From Microvirga antarctica (lineage in GTDB: Bacteria; Pseudomonadota; Alphaproteobacteria; Rhizobiales; Beijerinckiaceae): DNA of 64,000 nucleotides. The stretch covers positions 124,001 through 188,000 of the forward strand of contig NZ_JAGEMM010000006.1 of NCBI RefSeq assembly GCF_017921815.1, written 5' to 3'. The notes beneath the pieces are model-generated. The model worked only from the letters and a program-made list of their open reading frames with translations. It was not told the DNA's origin and did no database searches. Below are positions 17,851-26,835 of this stretch, one piece after another. Numbering within the stretch: the first letter of the stretch is position 1; each line of letters begins with the position of its first letter. The position numbers and the translations under genes were made by a program.

Positions 17851-18336
17851 TTATTGCCCCCCTGGGCGGTTCGTTTCTGTGAGCTGGATCGTCCAGCTTT
17901 TCTGTTCGCCGGTATCGACCTCGAAAAAGCCGCTGCGGTCGAAGCCCCGGGCGAGGCAATCTTCCGTCCCGCGAACGGTGAATTCCCGTTCGCGCGTGCA
18001 CATGAAAGACCGGCCGCTCCATTCCCCGCCGCGGTCGTAGTCGATCGCGTAGACATAGTAGAACCGGCCCGACAACTGGCCCTTCAGCAGCGTTTCACAG
18101 CCGCGGGAATTGAGGTTCCACCAGCCTTCCGTGACCCAGCTCTGACCGTCGCGGTAGCCGAGCGCGATGCCGACCCGGCTCGAGGTCATATTGCACAGAC
18201 GCAGGTCCGCGTGGGCCGGCGTGGCGGCAAACACGCTCCCGGTGGCGAGACAGGCCGCGAGCCCGACCATCAGGCGGGGGCTCGTTCGAAGGCCTCGCCG
18301 CCTTACGGGAGCCGAAGAGAAATATGCGGCCATCAT
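17851..18336 (-). CDS. Exported DUF1036 protein
   Basis: About 161 residues. The N-terminus VRRRGLRTSP followed by the hydrophobic LMVGLAACLATGSVFA and ATPAHA is a signal peptide. The mature part, starting DLRLCNMTSSRVGIALGYRDG, is the DUF1036 domain with four conserved Cys, probably in two disulfide bonds. Function is unknown. It precedes pyk by one base, an arrangement common in Hyphomicrobiales, but the reason for the pairing is not known. Two adjacent ATGs (18336 and 18333) could serve as start; an upstream TTG at 18378 is less likely. Confidence 0.85.
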   Translation of the reverse strand: MMAAYFSSAPVRRRGLRTSPRLMVGLAACLATGSVFAATPAHADLRLCNMTSSRVGIALGYRDGQSWVTEGWWNLNSRGCETLLKGQLSGRFYYVYAIDYDRGGEWSGRSFMCTREREFTVRGTEDCLARGFDRSGFFEVDTGEQKSWTIQLTETNRPGGQ

Positions 18337-18527
18337 CACTATCGGGTCAGGTCGATTCTTGATCAGGAATGGGGACAATGCGTCGGCAAGTATGTCGAAT
18401 CGTTGTCGACCAGAAGCGAAGCCGCTTCAAGGGCCAAGGCGCAAATGAGCCCGCGCGCGCGACGGAAAAGTGACGGCCGTCGCGCTGAATCACCGGCGAA
18501 CCCTCTGTTTAGAGGGGGGAAATCGGC

Positions 18528-19445
18528 TCAAACGCCGCCGGGCCGTGGCTTCGGCCGGGCAACCCAGATGCCGATGAGAATCGCCGCGCCTCCGAGGCCC
18601 TGGAGGGGTGTCAGTGCCTCGTTCAGGAGCAGCCATCCGAACAGGGCGGCGGCGATGGCCTCGAGAAAGATCACGAGCGACGAGAACACCGCCGGCAGCC
18701 GCCCGAGAGCAACCGCCAGCAGACCCTGACCGGCCGCCTGGCTGATGAACGCCATGGCGGTGAGCGCGGCGATCCCCTGCCATGTGTGCGGCACGACCCG
18801 GCTGTCGAACAGAACGGCGATCGCCAGCATCACCGCGGAGGTGACAACGCCTGCCTCGAAGGTCACGCGCGCCGCCCCGGCGCTCTCGCGGGCGCGGCCG
18901 ACGGCGAGAAAATAGAGGCCGAAGAAGAAAGCGGTGGCAATCCCGTAGAGATCGCCGCGCAGGCGGGCGGGATCGACCTGCAGGCTTTGCCCGATCAAGG
19001 ATCCACCGCCCAGCAGACAGAGCAGAAGGCCGATGAGCGTGCCTCGCGCAATCCGCTGCTTCATGACCAGCCAGACGATCAGGATGACGAACAGGGGCGC
19101 GAGAGTCGCAAAGAAGGTGGCGTTCGCCACCGTCGTGTTGAGGATCGACAGGTGCCAGAAGAAAAGATCGCCCGAAAAGGCAAGGCCGGACAGCACTGTC
19201 GCCAGGGTGAAGGACTGGCGCGGCGCCCCCGCCGGCGAGCGGCTCTCCTCGATCCGCATCCACGCATAGACAACCGGCAGCGACAGCGCGACACGCCAGA
19301 ACGCGCTTGCGAACGGCCCAACATCGGCCGACGCGAAGCGGACGAAAACCGGCGAGATTCCCATGGCGACGGCACCGGCGCACAGAGCCGCGAAGGCCGG
19401 CGCAAGGCGCGTGGGCAGGCGATCGGTTGTCGGCGTGGCGGACAT
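18528..19445 (-). CDS. EamA/DMT-family transporter
   Basis: A 305-residue membrane protein with about ten helices in two EamA repeats (residues 12-150 and 165-295). Typical are ISPVFVRFASADVGPFASAFWRV in repeat one and LGRLPAVFSSLVIFLEAIAAALFGWLLLNE in repeat two. Members move amino acids, nucleosides or drugs outward, and the substrate here cannot be told. The gene is divergent from the second N-formylglutamate amidohydrolase gene. Confidence 0.87.
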   Translation of the reverse strand: MSATPTTDRLPTRLAPAFAALCAGAVAMGISPVFVRFASADVGPFASAFWRVALSLPVVYAWMRIEESRSPAGAPRQSFTLATVLSGLAFSGDLFFWHLSILNTTVANATFFATLAPLFVILIVWLVMKQRIARGTLIGLLLCLLGGGSLIGQSLQVDPARLRGDLYGIATAFFFGLYFLAVGRARESAGAARVTFEAGVVTSAVMLAIAVLFDSRVVPHTWQGIAALTAMAFISQAAGQGLLAVALGRLPAVFSSLVIFLEAIAAALFGWLLLNEALTPLQGLGGAAILIGIWVARPKPRPGGV

Positions 19446-19550
19446 GCAGGACCTGCGAGAGGCGATGGACGGGCGGCCGCCTGCCGGCTTCGCCCGGCCG
19501 CGTTGTCTCCTGTCCTAGGGCAGGTTAAGGGTCTTCCACAACCCCTGCCA

Positions 19551-20417
19551 ATGACCCCATTCCGGCGCCTCATGACCAACTCCCGCACAGCGCACGGCGT
19601 CCAACAGGCCTCTGGATCAGCGCTCCCGCCATGGCCCGTGGAGCATATCCCGGGCAGCCTCGCATCCGGTGTGCTGATCCTGTGCGACCACGCCTCCAAC
19701 ACCGTCCCGCCGGATCTCGACGATCTTGGTCTCCCGCGAACGCAGTTCGAACGGCACATCGCCTATGACATCGGGGCGGCGGCGGTCACGCGCGCCCTCG
19801 CGCGGGACCTTGGTGCGCCGGCGATCCTCACGCGCTTCTCCCGGCTGGTGATCGATCCCAATCGCGGCCGGGACGATCCAACGCTCGTCATGCAGGTGTC
19901 CGACGGCGCGGTGGTGCCCGGCAACAGAGGATTGAGCAACGAGGCGATCAAGGGCCGCATTGCCCGGTTTTATGATCCCTACGATGCAGCCATCACCTTA
20001 TCGGTCCGGAACGCGATGGCGGCCGGGCATCCGCCTGTGATCGTGACGATCCACAGTTTTACCCCGGTCTGGCGCGGGTGGGTCCGGCCGTGGCACGCGG
20101 GCATCCTCTGGGATGCCGATCCGCGTTTTGCCAAACCGCTGCTGGCGGGCCTTGCGGCGGAGGAAGGCCTCGTCGTGGGCGATAACGAGCCTTATGATGG
20201 GGCGCTCGCCGGAGATACGATCGACCGGCATGCCACGCGCCTGGGCCTGGCAAACGCGCTGATCGAGATCCGCCAGGACCTGATTGGAAAAGCGGCCGGC
20301 GCTGAGGCATGGGCCGCCCGATTCGCGCGGCTGCTGGCCCCGCTCGCCCTGCGCGCGGACCTGCGGCGGCCGACGATCCATCCGACCCGCACACGCGACC
20401 GTCTGCGGCGGCATTGA
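19551..20417 (+). CDS. N-formylglutamate amidohydrolase family protein (second paralogue)
   Basis: A 288-residue member of the same superfamily as the gene at 12983-13882 but of a distinct branch. Signs are LILCDHASNTVPPDL near residue 45, RLVIDPNRGRDDPTLV near 105, VIVTIHSFTPVWRG near 160 and VGDNEPYDG near 210. The likely zinc ligands Asp/His and the TIHSF His are kept. Starts at 19551 or 19572 are both possible and neither has a clear ribosome-binding site. It is followed at 20 bases by DUF1244 and then gapR, an order common in related genomes. The real substrate of this branch has not been settled. Confidence 0.85.
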   Translation: MTPFRRLMTNSRTAHGVQQASGSALPPWPVEHIPGSLASGVLILCDHASNTVPPDLDDLGLPRTQFERHIAYDIGAAAVTRALARDLGAPAILTRFSRLVIDPNRGRDDPTLVMQVSDGAVVPGNRGLSNEAIKGRIARFYDPYDAAITLSVRNAMAAGHPPVIVTIHSFTPVWRGWVRPWHAGILWDADPRFAKPLLAGLAAEEGLVVGDNEPYDGALAGDTIDRHATRLGLANALIEIRQDLIGKAAGAEAWAARFARLLAPLALRADLRRPTIHPTRTRDRLRRH

Positions 20418-20437
20418 GGATAGCGGGGATAAGTACC

Positions 20438-20734
20438 ATGGACGATATCACACGGACCGAACTCGAGGCCGCGGCGTTCCGGCGCTTGCTGGCGCATCTG
20501 GCCGAGCGCCCGGATGTGCAGAACATCGACGTGATGAATCTGGCGGGGTTCTGTCGCAACTGTCTGGCGAACTGGATGAAAGAGGCGGCGGACGCGCGCG
20601 GGGTTCCGCTCTCCAAGGACGACAGCCGGACCCTTGTGTACGGCATGCCGTACGAGGTCTGGAAGGAGCGCCATCAGGCGGAGGCGTCCGGCGCGCAACT
20701 TAAGGGCTTTGAGGAATCGAAGCCGAGGCATTAA
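20438..20734 (+). CDS. DUF1244 protein
   Basis: A 98-residue cytoplasmic protein with [15 protein letters not shown] near residue 32 and [12 protein letters not shown] near residue 70, both marks of DUF1244. The two Cys in FCRNC are three apart and could bind a metal, but no matching second pair is present. Function unknown. GCGGGGATAAGTACC precedes the ATG. It sits between the amidohydrolase and gapR and is likely read with at least the former. Confidence 0.88.
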   Translation: MDDITRTELEAAAFRRLLAHLAERPDVQNIDVMNLAGFCRNCLANWMKEAADARGVPLSKDDSRTLVYGMPYEVWKERHQAEASGAQLKGFEESKPRH

Positions 20735-20793
20735 ACCTGCGGCCAATCATTTTTCGATTCCGGCCGAAGCGCCATCACTCAAGGGCTATTTTT

Positions 20794-21054
20794 ATGGACG
20801 ACGCAGCATTTCAAACCGAATCGGTTGCCGGCGATCAGTTGAAGGCCTTCATCGAGCGTCTCGAGCGCCTCGAGGAGGAAAAGGCCGGGATCGCGGGCGA
20901 CATCAAGGATGTGTATGCCGAAGCCAAGGGCAATGGGTTCGACACCAAGGTCATCCGCAAGATCATCTCCATCCGCAAGCGCGATTACGCCGAGCGCCAG
21001 GAGGAGGAGGCGATCCTGGAACTCTACATGCAGGCCCTCGGCATGATCGGCTGA
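20794..21054 (+). CDS. gapR: DUF2312 nucleoid-associated protein GapR
   Basis: An 86-residue protein that matches GapR/DUF2312 along its whole length. It has [20 protein letters not shown], a long coiled-coil helix, and [21 protein letters not shown], the basic second helix. In Caulobacter, GapR forms a dimer of dimers that clamps overtwisted, AT-rich DNA ahead of forks and polymerases and stimulates topoisomerases. An intrinsic terminator stands 28 bases after the stop. The 59-base gap before it is AT-rich and may hold its own promoter. Confidence 0.93.
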   Translation: MDDAAFQTESVAGDQLKAFIERLERLEEEKAGIAGDIKDVYAEAKGNGFDTKVIRKIISIRKRDYAERQEEEAILELYMQALGMIG

Positions 21055-21082
21055 AGCCCACTCTCATTTTACCGACGGACAA

Positions 21083-21107
21083 GGCGGGGCAATGGCCCCG
21101 CCTTTTT
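21083..21107 (+). terminator. Intrinsic terminator of gapR
   Basis: GGCGGGGC (21083-21090), loop AATG, GCCCCGCC (21095-21102), then TTTTT. Confidence 0.9.
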
Positions 21108-21121
21108 CATGGGGCGGCGGG

Positions 21122-22783
21122 CTAGCGCAGGACCGGGAGAGGCTTCACGGCCGGTCCGGTGAACCGGTTGGTGGCAAGGTCGCCCATCGGCTTGGCCGAA
21201 AACCCCATATCGAGGCTCGGGCCCGCGGTCATCAGGGCGCGCGCCGTGGCGGGCGCGACCTTCTCCTTGGAAGTCGAAGGCGCCTTTGCGACAGTCGCAA
21301 CCGGTGCTGTCCTCGCTGGCTCCTCCCGCGCGGGCAGGCGGCCGGCGGTGGTCGAACCCGTGACCGGCATGTCGATCGGTGCGGCGGACGCCACGGTCAG
21401 GCTTCCGGGGCGGCGCGGGGGCAGGGGATGATCTGGCGTCTCGAGGCTCGCCACGACGCCTGTCAGGCCGCGCAGGTCGGGCGCACTTGCGGCCGGGATT
21501 GGATTGGACAAGGCGAGGGCGCCCGGACGAACCGGCGGCATCGGCGCATAGGCGACCACCGGGCTCGACGTGACGGAGATATCGTCAGGACGTCGCGGTG
21601 GCATCGGGGCAAACGCCACATCCTTCGAGCCCTGTCCGGCAGGCCCTTCCTGCCATGACAGGGACGGGCCGCTGGACGTCTCGACGGTCTGCGGGAGACC
21701 GGCAATCCGGGTCGGCGGGAGCGGTGGCGGCGATACGATCTCCTCGCGCAGGGCGGGGGCGACGGCTGCCACCACGGCAGGGGCCGGGGGCGGCTCGACA
21801 CGGGCCTGCGGAATGGCTGCCACACGGGTCGCCTGGCGCGAGGCCGGAGGTGATTCGGCCTGTTGCAGGGCGGCGTAGACGGTGCCGTTCGAATCGCTTG
21901 CGTAGTATTCCTGCGGCGGCGCGTTGCGGCGGCCGGCGACGAGATTGCGTGCCGGACGGGACGCGGTCCGGATCTCCTCCGCATCCTCATCCTCGTCATT
22001 GGTGCCAAACAACGTCGCCCAGAAGCTCTTGCGGCGGGTGGGAACCATCTCGCTCGCATCCGCCACGGCCGAATAGCCCGCAACCGTTCCGCCCTTGGCG
22101 AGCACCTCCGCACGCGCCTCCTCGTAGCGGGAGAACGGCGTGCCATCCGCGGGCACGTGCACGGTCTTGCCGTCCGGGAAGATGCGGGCGAGCTGATCGC
22201 GCGACATGCGGGGCCAGGCCCGCACGCTGCCGACGTCGAGATGGACGAACGGCGTATAGGCGTTGGGATAATAGCCGACGCCGCCATTTTGCAGCCGCAT
22301 GCCGATGGCGCGCAGACGATCTGTCGAGACATCCGGCAGGTAGAAGTCGAGGGCCTTGCCGAGCATGTGCTGGCTGTTCTTGGCGACCGCGCTGGAGCGT
22401 CGGCGCAACATGGAGTTGGTGTTGGGCGACCGATAGGCCGAGTTCACATGGACGGGCGCGCCGGAGCCAACCTCGCGATAGACTTCCCAAACGGTATCGA
22501 ACAACCGGGGATCCATGCGGGTCTTCTCTTCGCGCCGCCAGTCGCGCAGGAACCAGTTCAGCTCCTCGAGCGCCCGCGGATCATACTGACCGTTGCGCCG
22601 AAAGGTGACCGTCAGGGTCTCCTTCGTGTTGTTGTGATAGAAGCTCAAGGTCCGCGTATCGCCATTGGCCACGGCGTCCTGAGTCCCGCGCATGCCGCCA
22701 ATGAAAACGCCCATGAAGGCGGCGACACAAACGGCGGTGCGGCGCACGATGTTCGACGCGACCGCGGAGCGGTCCGAACGCAT
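21122..22783 (-). CDS. DUF882 (peptidase M15-like) exported protein with Pro-rich tail
   Basis: A 553-residue protein. The first 45 residues contain a basic stretch and a hydrophobic helix (TAVCVAAFMGVFIGG), a signal or anchor. Residues 50-215 are the DUF882 domain: VNSAYRSPNTN, SQHMLGKALDFY with the His and Asp of an M15 zinc site, and FVHLDVG with the last His. Such enzymes cut peptidoglycan cross-bridges. The remaining 330 residues are low-complexity and rich in Pro and Ala, with repeated P-x-P-P-x-R-P units near 430-490. The ATG at 22783 was chosen because upstream starts are TTG only. It follows the L,D-transpeptidase gene on the same strand, 140 bases away, so both likely shape the cell wall. 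Confidence 0.8.
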   Translation of the reverse strand: MRSDRSAVASNIVRRTAVCVAAFMGVFIGGMRGTQDAVANGDTRTLSFYHNNTKETLTVTFRRNGQYDPRALEELNWFLRDWRREEKTRMDPRLFDTVWEVYREVGSGAPVHVNSAYRSPNTNSMLRRRSSAVAKNSQHMLGKALDFYLPDVSTDRLRAIGMRLQNGGVGYYPNAYTPFVHLDVGSVRAWPRMSRDQLARIFPDGKTVHVPADGTPFSRYEEARAEVLAKGGTVAGYSAVADASEMVPTRRKSFWATLFGTNDEDEDAEEIRTASRPARNLVAGRRNAPPQEYYASDSNGTVYAALQQAESPPASRQATRVAAIPQARVEPPPAPAVVAAVAPALREEIVSPPPLPPTRIAGLPQTVETSSGPSLSWQEGPAGQGSKDVAFAPMPPRRPDDISVTSSPVVAYAPMPPVRPGALALSNPIPAASAPDLRGLTGVVASLETPDHPLPPRRPGSLTVASAAPIDMPVTGSTTAGRLPAREEPARTAPVATVAKAPSTSKEKVAPATARALMTAGPSLDMGFSAKPMGDLATNRFTGPAVKPLPVLR

Positions 22784-22923
22784 TACTTTCACTGTGATAC
22801 TCGTCTTTGCGTGCCGCTGCAGACGCGACAACCCTTATAGTGAAAGGATATTTGCCGAAGACGGTTACTTCCCGGTTAAGTAGAAAGCACAAAAAACGGA
22901 TTTCTGCGCGCCTCAGTTTTTGC

Positions 22924-24705
22924 CTACGACGCAAGGCCCAGCGCAGCCCGGACCTTGCGGTCGAAACCGTAGAGATCGTCGAAGGATTTCAGCGCGCCGT
23001 GCTCGTCGACCGACAGGGTGAAATAGGTCAGGTGAACGGGGAGCGGGCGGCGCAGATGGACATAGCGCTCGCCTTTCCCGACAAGCCCGCGCAGCTTCGC
23101 CTCGGACCATTTGTCGTCCTGGCCGAGAATCTCCTCCGCGAGCTGGAAAGGCTGCTCGACGCGCACGCATCCGTGGCTGAACGCCCGCTTGCCGGCGGCG
23201 AACAAGGTGCGATTGGGCGTGTCGTGCAGATAGACCGCGTGGTCGTTGGGAAACATGAACTTGATGAGGCCCAGGGCATTGCGCTCGCCGGGAGGCTGCT
23301 GCACCGAGATGCGGTTGCCGTTGCGGATCACCTTGTATCCCTTGCGGGCCGCATAATTGGGATCGTTGGCAAGCGCCGGCAGAAACTCCTTCTTGAGGAT
23401 CGAGGGCGGCAGCGTCCAGGACGGATTGACCACCAGATACTTCATGTCCTCGGAGAAGATCGGCGTCTGCGATTGCTCCTTGCCGACGATGACGCGCGTT
23501 TCGTGCACGGTCTCGCCGTTCTCCACCAGCCGCAGGCGATATTCGGGCACGTTCACCATGATGTGGCGCGCGCCGAGATCGGCCGGCAGCCAGCGCCAGC
23601 GCTCCATGTTCGAGATGACCTCGCTCTCCATCACCGCGCGCGGCTGACTCGAGAGCGCCGCGACCGTCTGGGCGTTGAGGACGCCGTTCGTCGGCAGTCC
23701 CTTGGTCTTCTGAAACGCCGCGACGGCGGTGGCGACGCGTTCATCGTACAAGGTCTGGTCGCTGTCGGTCTGCGGCAGGTTGAAATGCGCCCGGATCAGG
23801 GGCACGCGCGGATCCTGCATGCCAACCCGCAGGATCGGGCCGCGGGGCAGGCGCACGGTCGGCTGCGAGGGGCGATCCGCCCGCAGACGCGCGAGTTCGC
23901 TGCGAAGCGCCCGATAGGCGGGATGGGGCGGATTGTAGCTCGCAAGGGCCGCGTCGGCATCCGGCGCGGAGGCGAGACGGGACAGCACCTCGTCGGGTTT
24001 GGGAAGATCGAGCTTGGCGGTGATCAGGGGCGAGATGCGTGAAAGTTCGATCCGTCCGCCACGGGCATCGCGGGCGTAGCGAATGACCGAGGCGGTCAGG
24101 CGAAGATCCGCGTGCGCCCACTGGGCAGGCGTAGCCTCCTTCGACAGCCCGGGATCGGGAAGGGCGTAATCGAGGCTCACGAGACCGTCTTCATCGGCTG
24201 CCTTGAGGCGCGCCACCACGGCCTTCGCGGCCGGACTCCAGGCGCCGTCTCGCACCCAGATCAGCGGCTCCGCGCTGGCCGCGTAGACGGCCGAGAGCGC
24301 ATCGCGATCGGTTTTGGACAGGCGCAATTCGCGCAAGGCCACATCGTCCTTCAACCGGTCCTCGACGGCGACCCGCAGCCAGTCGCGCCGGATGGCGGCG
24401 AGCGCTGATTCGGTGTCGGGCAGGGGAATGTCGAGAACCGGAGCAGGGGCCACGAGGTCGGCCGCGTGGATCGTTACCGGCGCGGGCTCCGGCAAGGTCA
24501 CATCCTGCGCGACGTCCTGAGAATTTGGCTCCGCCACGGAGGCAAGCGGCACATCGTGAAACGAGGGCTCGGCCGTGTCCGTGAGGATGGGGGGAGACGG
24601 AGACAGACCCGGCTGGGTTTCATCCGCCAGGGCCATGAGGGAGAAGAGGGAGACCGATCCAGCCAACCCGAGCAAGGGAAGGGTTTTGCGAAGGCTGCGA
24701 ATCAT
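22924..24705 (-). CDS. L,D-transpeptidase (YcbB/LdtD type)
   Basis: A 593-residue periplasmic enzyme that makes 3-3 cross-links in peptidoglycan or attaches proteins to it. A signal peptide (TLPLLGLAGSVSLFSLMALA) is followed by a Pro-rich linker, a scaffold domain, a peptidoglycan-binding motif near residue 315-370 (YDERVATAVAAFQKTKGLPTNG) and the YkuD catalytic domain with FSHGCVRVEQP, catalytic Cys near residue 513. This domain order is that of E. coli LdtD. The ATG at 24705 has GAGG seven bases upstream; the ATG at 24711 lies too close to it. The downstream partner is the M15-like DUF882 gene. Confidence 0.92.
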   Translation of the reverse strand: MIRSLRKTLPLLGLAGSVSLFSLMALADETQPGLSPSPPILTDTAEPSFHDVPLASVAEPNSQDVAQDVTLPEPAPVTIHAADLVAPAPVLDIPLPDTESALAAIRRDWLRVAVEDRLKDDVALRELRLSKTDRDALSAVYAASAEPLIWVRDGAWSPAAKAVVARLKAADEDGLVSLDYALPDPGLSKEATPAQWAHADLRLTASVIRYARDARGGRIELSRISPLITAKLDLPKPDEVLSRLASAPDADAALASYNPPHPAYRALRSELARLRADRPSQPTVRLPRGPILRVGMQDPRVPLIRAHFNLPQTDSDQTLYDERVATAVAAFQKTKGLPTNGVLNAQTVAALSSQPRAVMESEVISNMERWRWLPADLGARHIMVNVPEYRLRLVENGETVHETRVIVGKEQSQTPIFSEDMKYLVVNPSWTLPPSILKKEFLPALANDPNYAARKGYKVIRNGNRISVQQPPGERNALGLIKFMFPNDHAVYLHDTPNRTLFAAGKRAFSHGCVRVEQPFQLAEEILGQDDKWSEAKLRGLVGKGERYVHLRRPLPVHLTYFTLSVDEHGALKSFDDLYGFDRKVRAALGLAS

Positions 24706-24984
24706 TGTCATTCCTCAATCTGGCCCGATCGCCGCCAAGCTTAACCCGCAAACCCGAAGCATGGCTGCGTGATCTCGTCCCAATTCCTTCAATTTCAGGT
24801 AAAGAACGGAGAGGGGAGAGGGGGTTCAGTCCAGGCAGGCGGCATGGTCTGCCGAAACGGTGAACCAAACCTTAACCGAATTCGCGCCGCCGCCGTCAAT
24901 CCCCTGACGAGGTCGGGTTGATCCGGCAGCCCTGGCGGCCAATATGGAGGGAGCACCTTTCTACCTCCTCACGCCGCCGATTCT

Positions 24985-26823
24985 TTGAAAGTCATCCCTT
25001 TGTCTCACGCGCCCTCCAAAGCCTCGCAACCGGTCGATCTCGGCGCCCTGCCGGAATGGAATCTGGCCGACCTCTATCCCGCCATGGACAGCGAGGCCTT
25101 CAAGGCCGATCTCGCCAAGGCTGAGGCGGAGTGCAAGGCCTTCGCCGACACCCATCGGGGCAAGCTTGACGGATTGCTGCGCGGCAAGGCTGCGTCGCAG
25201 AGCCTCTTTGCCGTGCTCCAGCGCTACGAGATCATCGAGGATCTGCTTGGTCGGCTCATGTCCTATGCTGGCTTGATCTATGCCGGCGACACCACGGATC
25301 CGACGCGGGCGAAATTCTACGGCGACGTCCAGGAACGGCTGACCGCGGCGTCGAGCGAACTCCTGTTCTTCGGTCTGGAGATGAACCGGCTCGATGACGG
25401 TCTCATGGATTCCGTCATGAGTCAGGCGCCGCTCTCTCACTATCGGCCGTGGATCGAGGATCTGCGCAAGGACAAGCCCTATCAGCTCGACGACCGGATC
25501 GAGCAGCTGTTCCACGAGAAATCGGTCACCGGACGCGGCGCCTGGAACCGCCTTTTCGACGAGACCATCGCGTCCTTGAAATTCGATGTCAGGGGCGAGG
25601 AACTCGCCATCGAGCCGACGCTCAACAAACTCCAGGACACTGACGAGAGTGTGCGCAAAGACGCGTCCGATGCGCTTGCCAAGACGCTCAAGGCCAATCT
25701 GCGGACCTTCACGCTCATCACCAACACCCTCGCCAAGGACAAGGAAATTTCCGATCGCTGGCGGGGGTTCGAGGATGTGGCGGATTCGCGCCACCTTGCC
25801 AACCGGGTCGAGCGCGAGGTCGTGGAAGCGCTGGTGAGCGCAGTGCAGGAGGCCTATCCGCGGCTTTCCCATCGCTATTACAAGCTCAAGGCGAAATGGT
25901 TCGGCAAGGATGTGCTGGCGCATTGGGATCGCAATGCGCCGCTGCCCAAAGTCGACCAGCCCATCATTGCGTGGGACACGGCGAAGGACACGGTCCTGTC
26001 GGCCTATGCGGATTTCTCGCCGCGCATGGCCGACATCGCCCGCCGCTTCTTCGATGAGCGCTGGATCGACGCGCCGACGCGCCCCGGCAAGGCGCCGGGC
26101 GCCTTCGCGCATCCCACCGTGCCCTCGGCGCACCCGTATGTGCTGCTCAACTACCAGGGCAAGCCGCGTGATGTGATGACGCTCGCCCACGAGCTCGGCC
26201 ACGGGGTGCATCAGGTTCTGGCCGCGCCCAACGGGGCCCTGATGGCGCCCACGCCGCTGACGCTTGCCGAGACCGCCAGCGTCTTCGGCGAAATGCTGAC
26301 CTTCCGCCGCCTGCTCGATCGCACCACCGATCCGGTCCAGCGCAAGGCCATGCTGGCCGCGAAGGTCGAGGACATGATCAACACGGTGGTGCGCCAGATC
26401 GCCTTCTACGCCTTCGAGCGCAAGGTGCATCTCGAGCGCCGCAACGGCGAATTGACGGCCGACAAGCTGTGCGAATTGTGGATGTCCGTCCAGGACGAGA
26501 GCCTCGGCCCGTCGATCCGCCTCGGTCCGGGCTACGAATCGTTCTGGACCTACATTCCGCACTTCATCCACTCGCCGTTCTACGTCTACGCCTACGCATT
26601 CGGCGATTGCCTCGTGAACTCGCTCTACGGCGTTTATGCGCGCTCGAACGAGGGCTTCGTCGACAAGTATTTCGCCCTGCTCTCGGCCGGCGGAACCAGG
26701 CACTATTCCGAACTGCTCAAGCCCTTCGGCCTTGATGCGAGCGACTCGGCCTTCTGGCAGATCGGATTGTCGATGATCGAAGGCCTGATCGGCGAGCTCG
26801 AAGCGATGGAGGAGACCCCGTAA
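24985..26823 (+). CDS. pepF: M3-family oligoendopeptidase (PepF type)
   Basis: A 612-residue zinc metallopeptidase that trims short peptides in the cytoplasm. The site HELGHG lies near residue 402, with the third zinc ligand Glu in LTLAETASVFGE about 27 residues later; IRLGPGYESFWTYIPHFIHSPFYVYAYAFG is the substrate-side region of the family. Length is normal. The start is a TTG at 24985 (MKVIPLSHAPS); GGAGG at 24946-24950 is too far away to serve it, so the start is the weak point. The kinase-like gene follows 12 bases later and is likely cotranscribed. Confidence 0.92.
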   Translation: MKVIPLSHAPSKASQPVDLGALPEWNLADLYPAMDSEAFKADLAKAEAECKAFADTHRGKLDGLLRGKAASQSLFAVLQRYEIIEDLLGRLMSYAGLIYAGDTTDPTRAKFYGDVQERLTAASSELLFFGLEMNRLDDGLMDSVMSQAPLSHYRPWIEDLRKDKPYQLDDRIEQLFHEKSVTGRGAWNRLFDETIASLKFDVRGEELAIEPTLNKLQDTDESVRKDASDALAKTLKANLRTFTLITNTLAKDKEISDRWRGFEDVADSRHLANRVEREVVEALVSAVQEAYPRLSHRYYKLKAKWFGKDVLAHWDRNAPLPKVDQPIIAWDTAKDTVLSAYADFSPRMADIARRFFDERWIDAPTRPGKAPGAFAHPTVPSAHPYVLLNYQGKPRDVMTLAHELGHGVHQVLAAPNGALMAPTPLTLAETASVFGEMLTFRRLLDRTTDPVQRKAMLAAKVEDMINTVVRQIAFYAFERKVHLERRNGELTADKLCELWMSVQDESLGPSIRLGPGYESFWTYIPHFIHSPFYVYAYAFGDCLVNSLYGVYARSNEGFVDKYFALLSAGGTRHYSELLKPFGLDASDSAFWQIGLSMIEGLIGELEAMEETP

Positions 26824-26835
26824 GGGGCAAAGATC

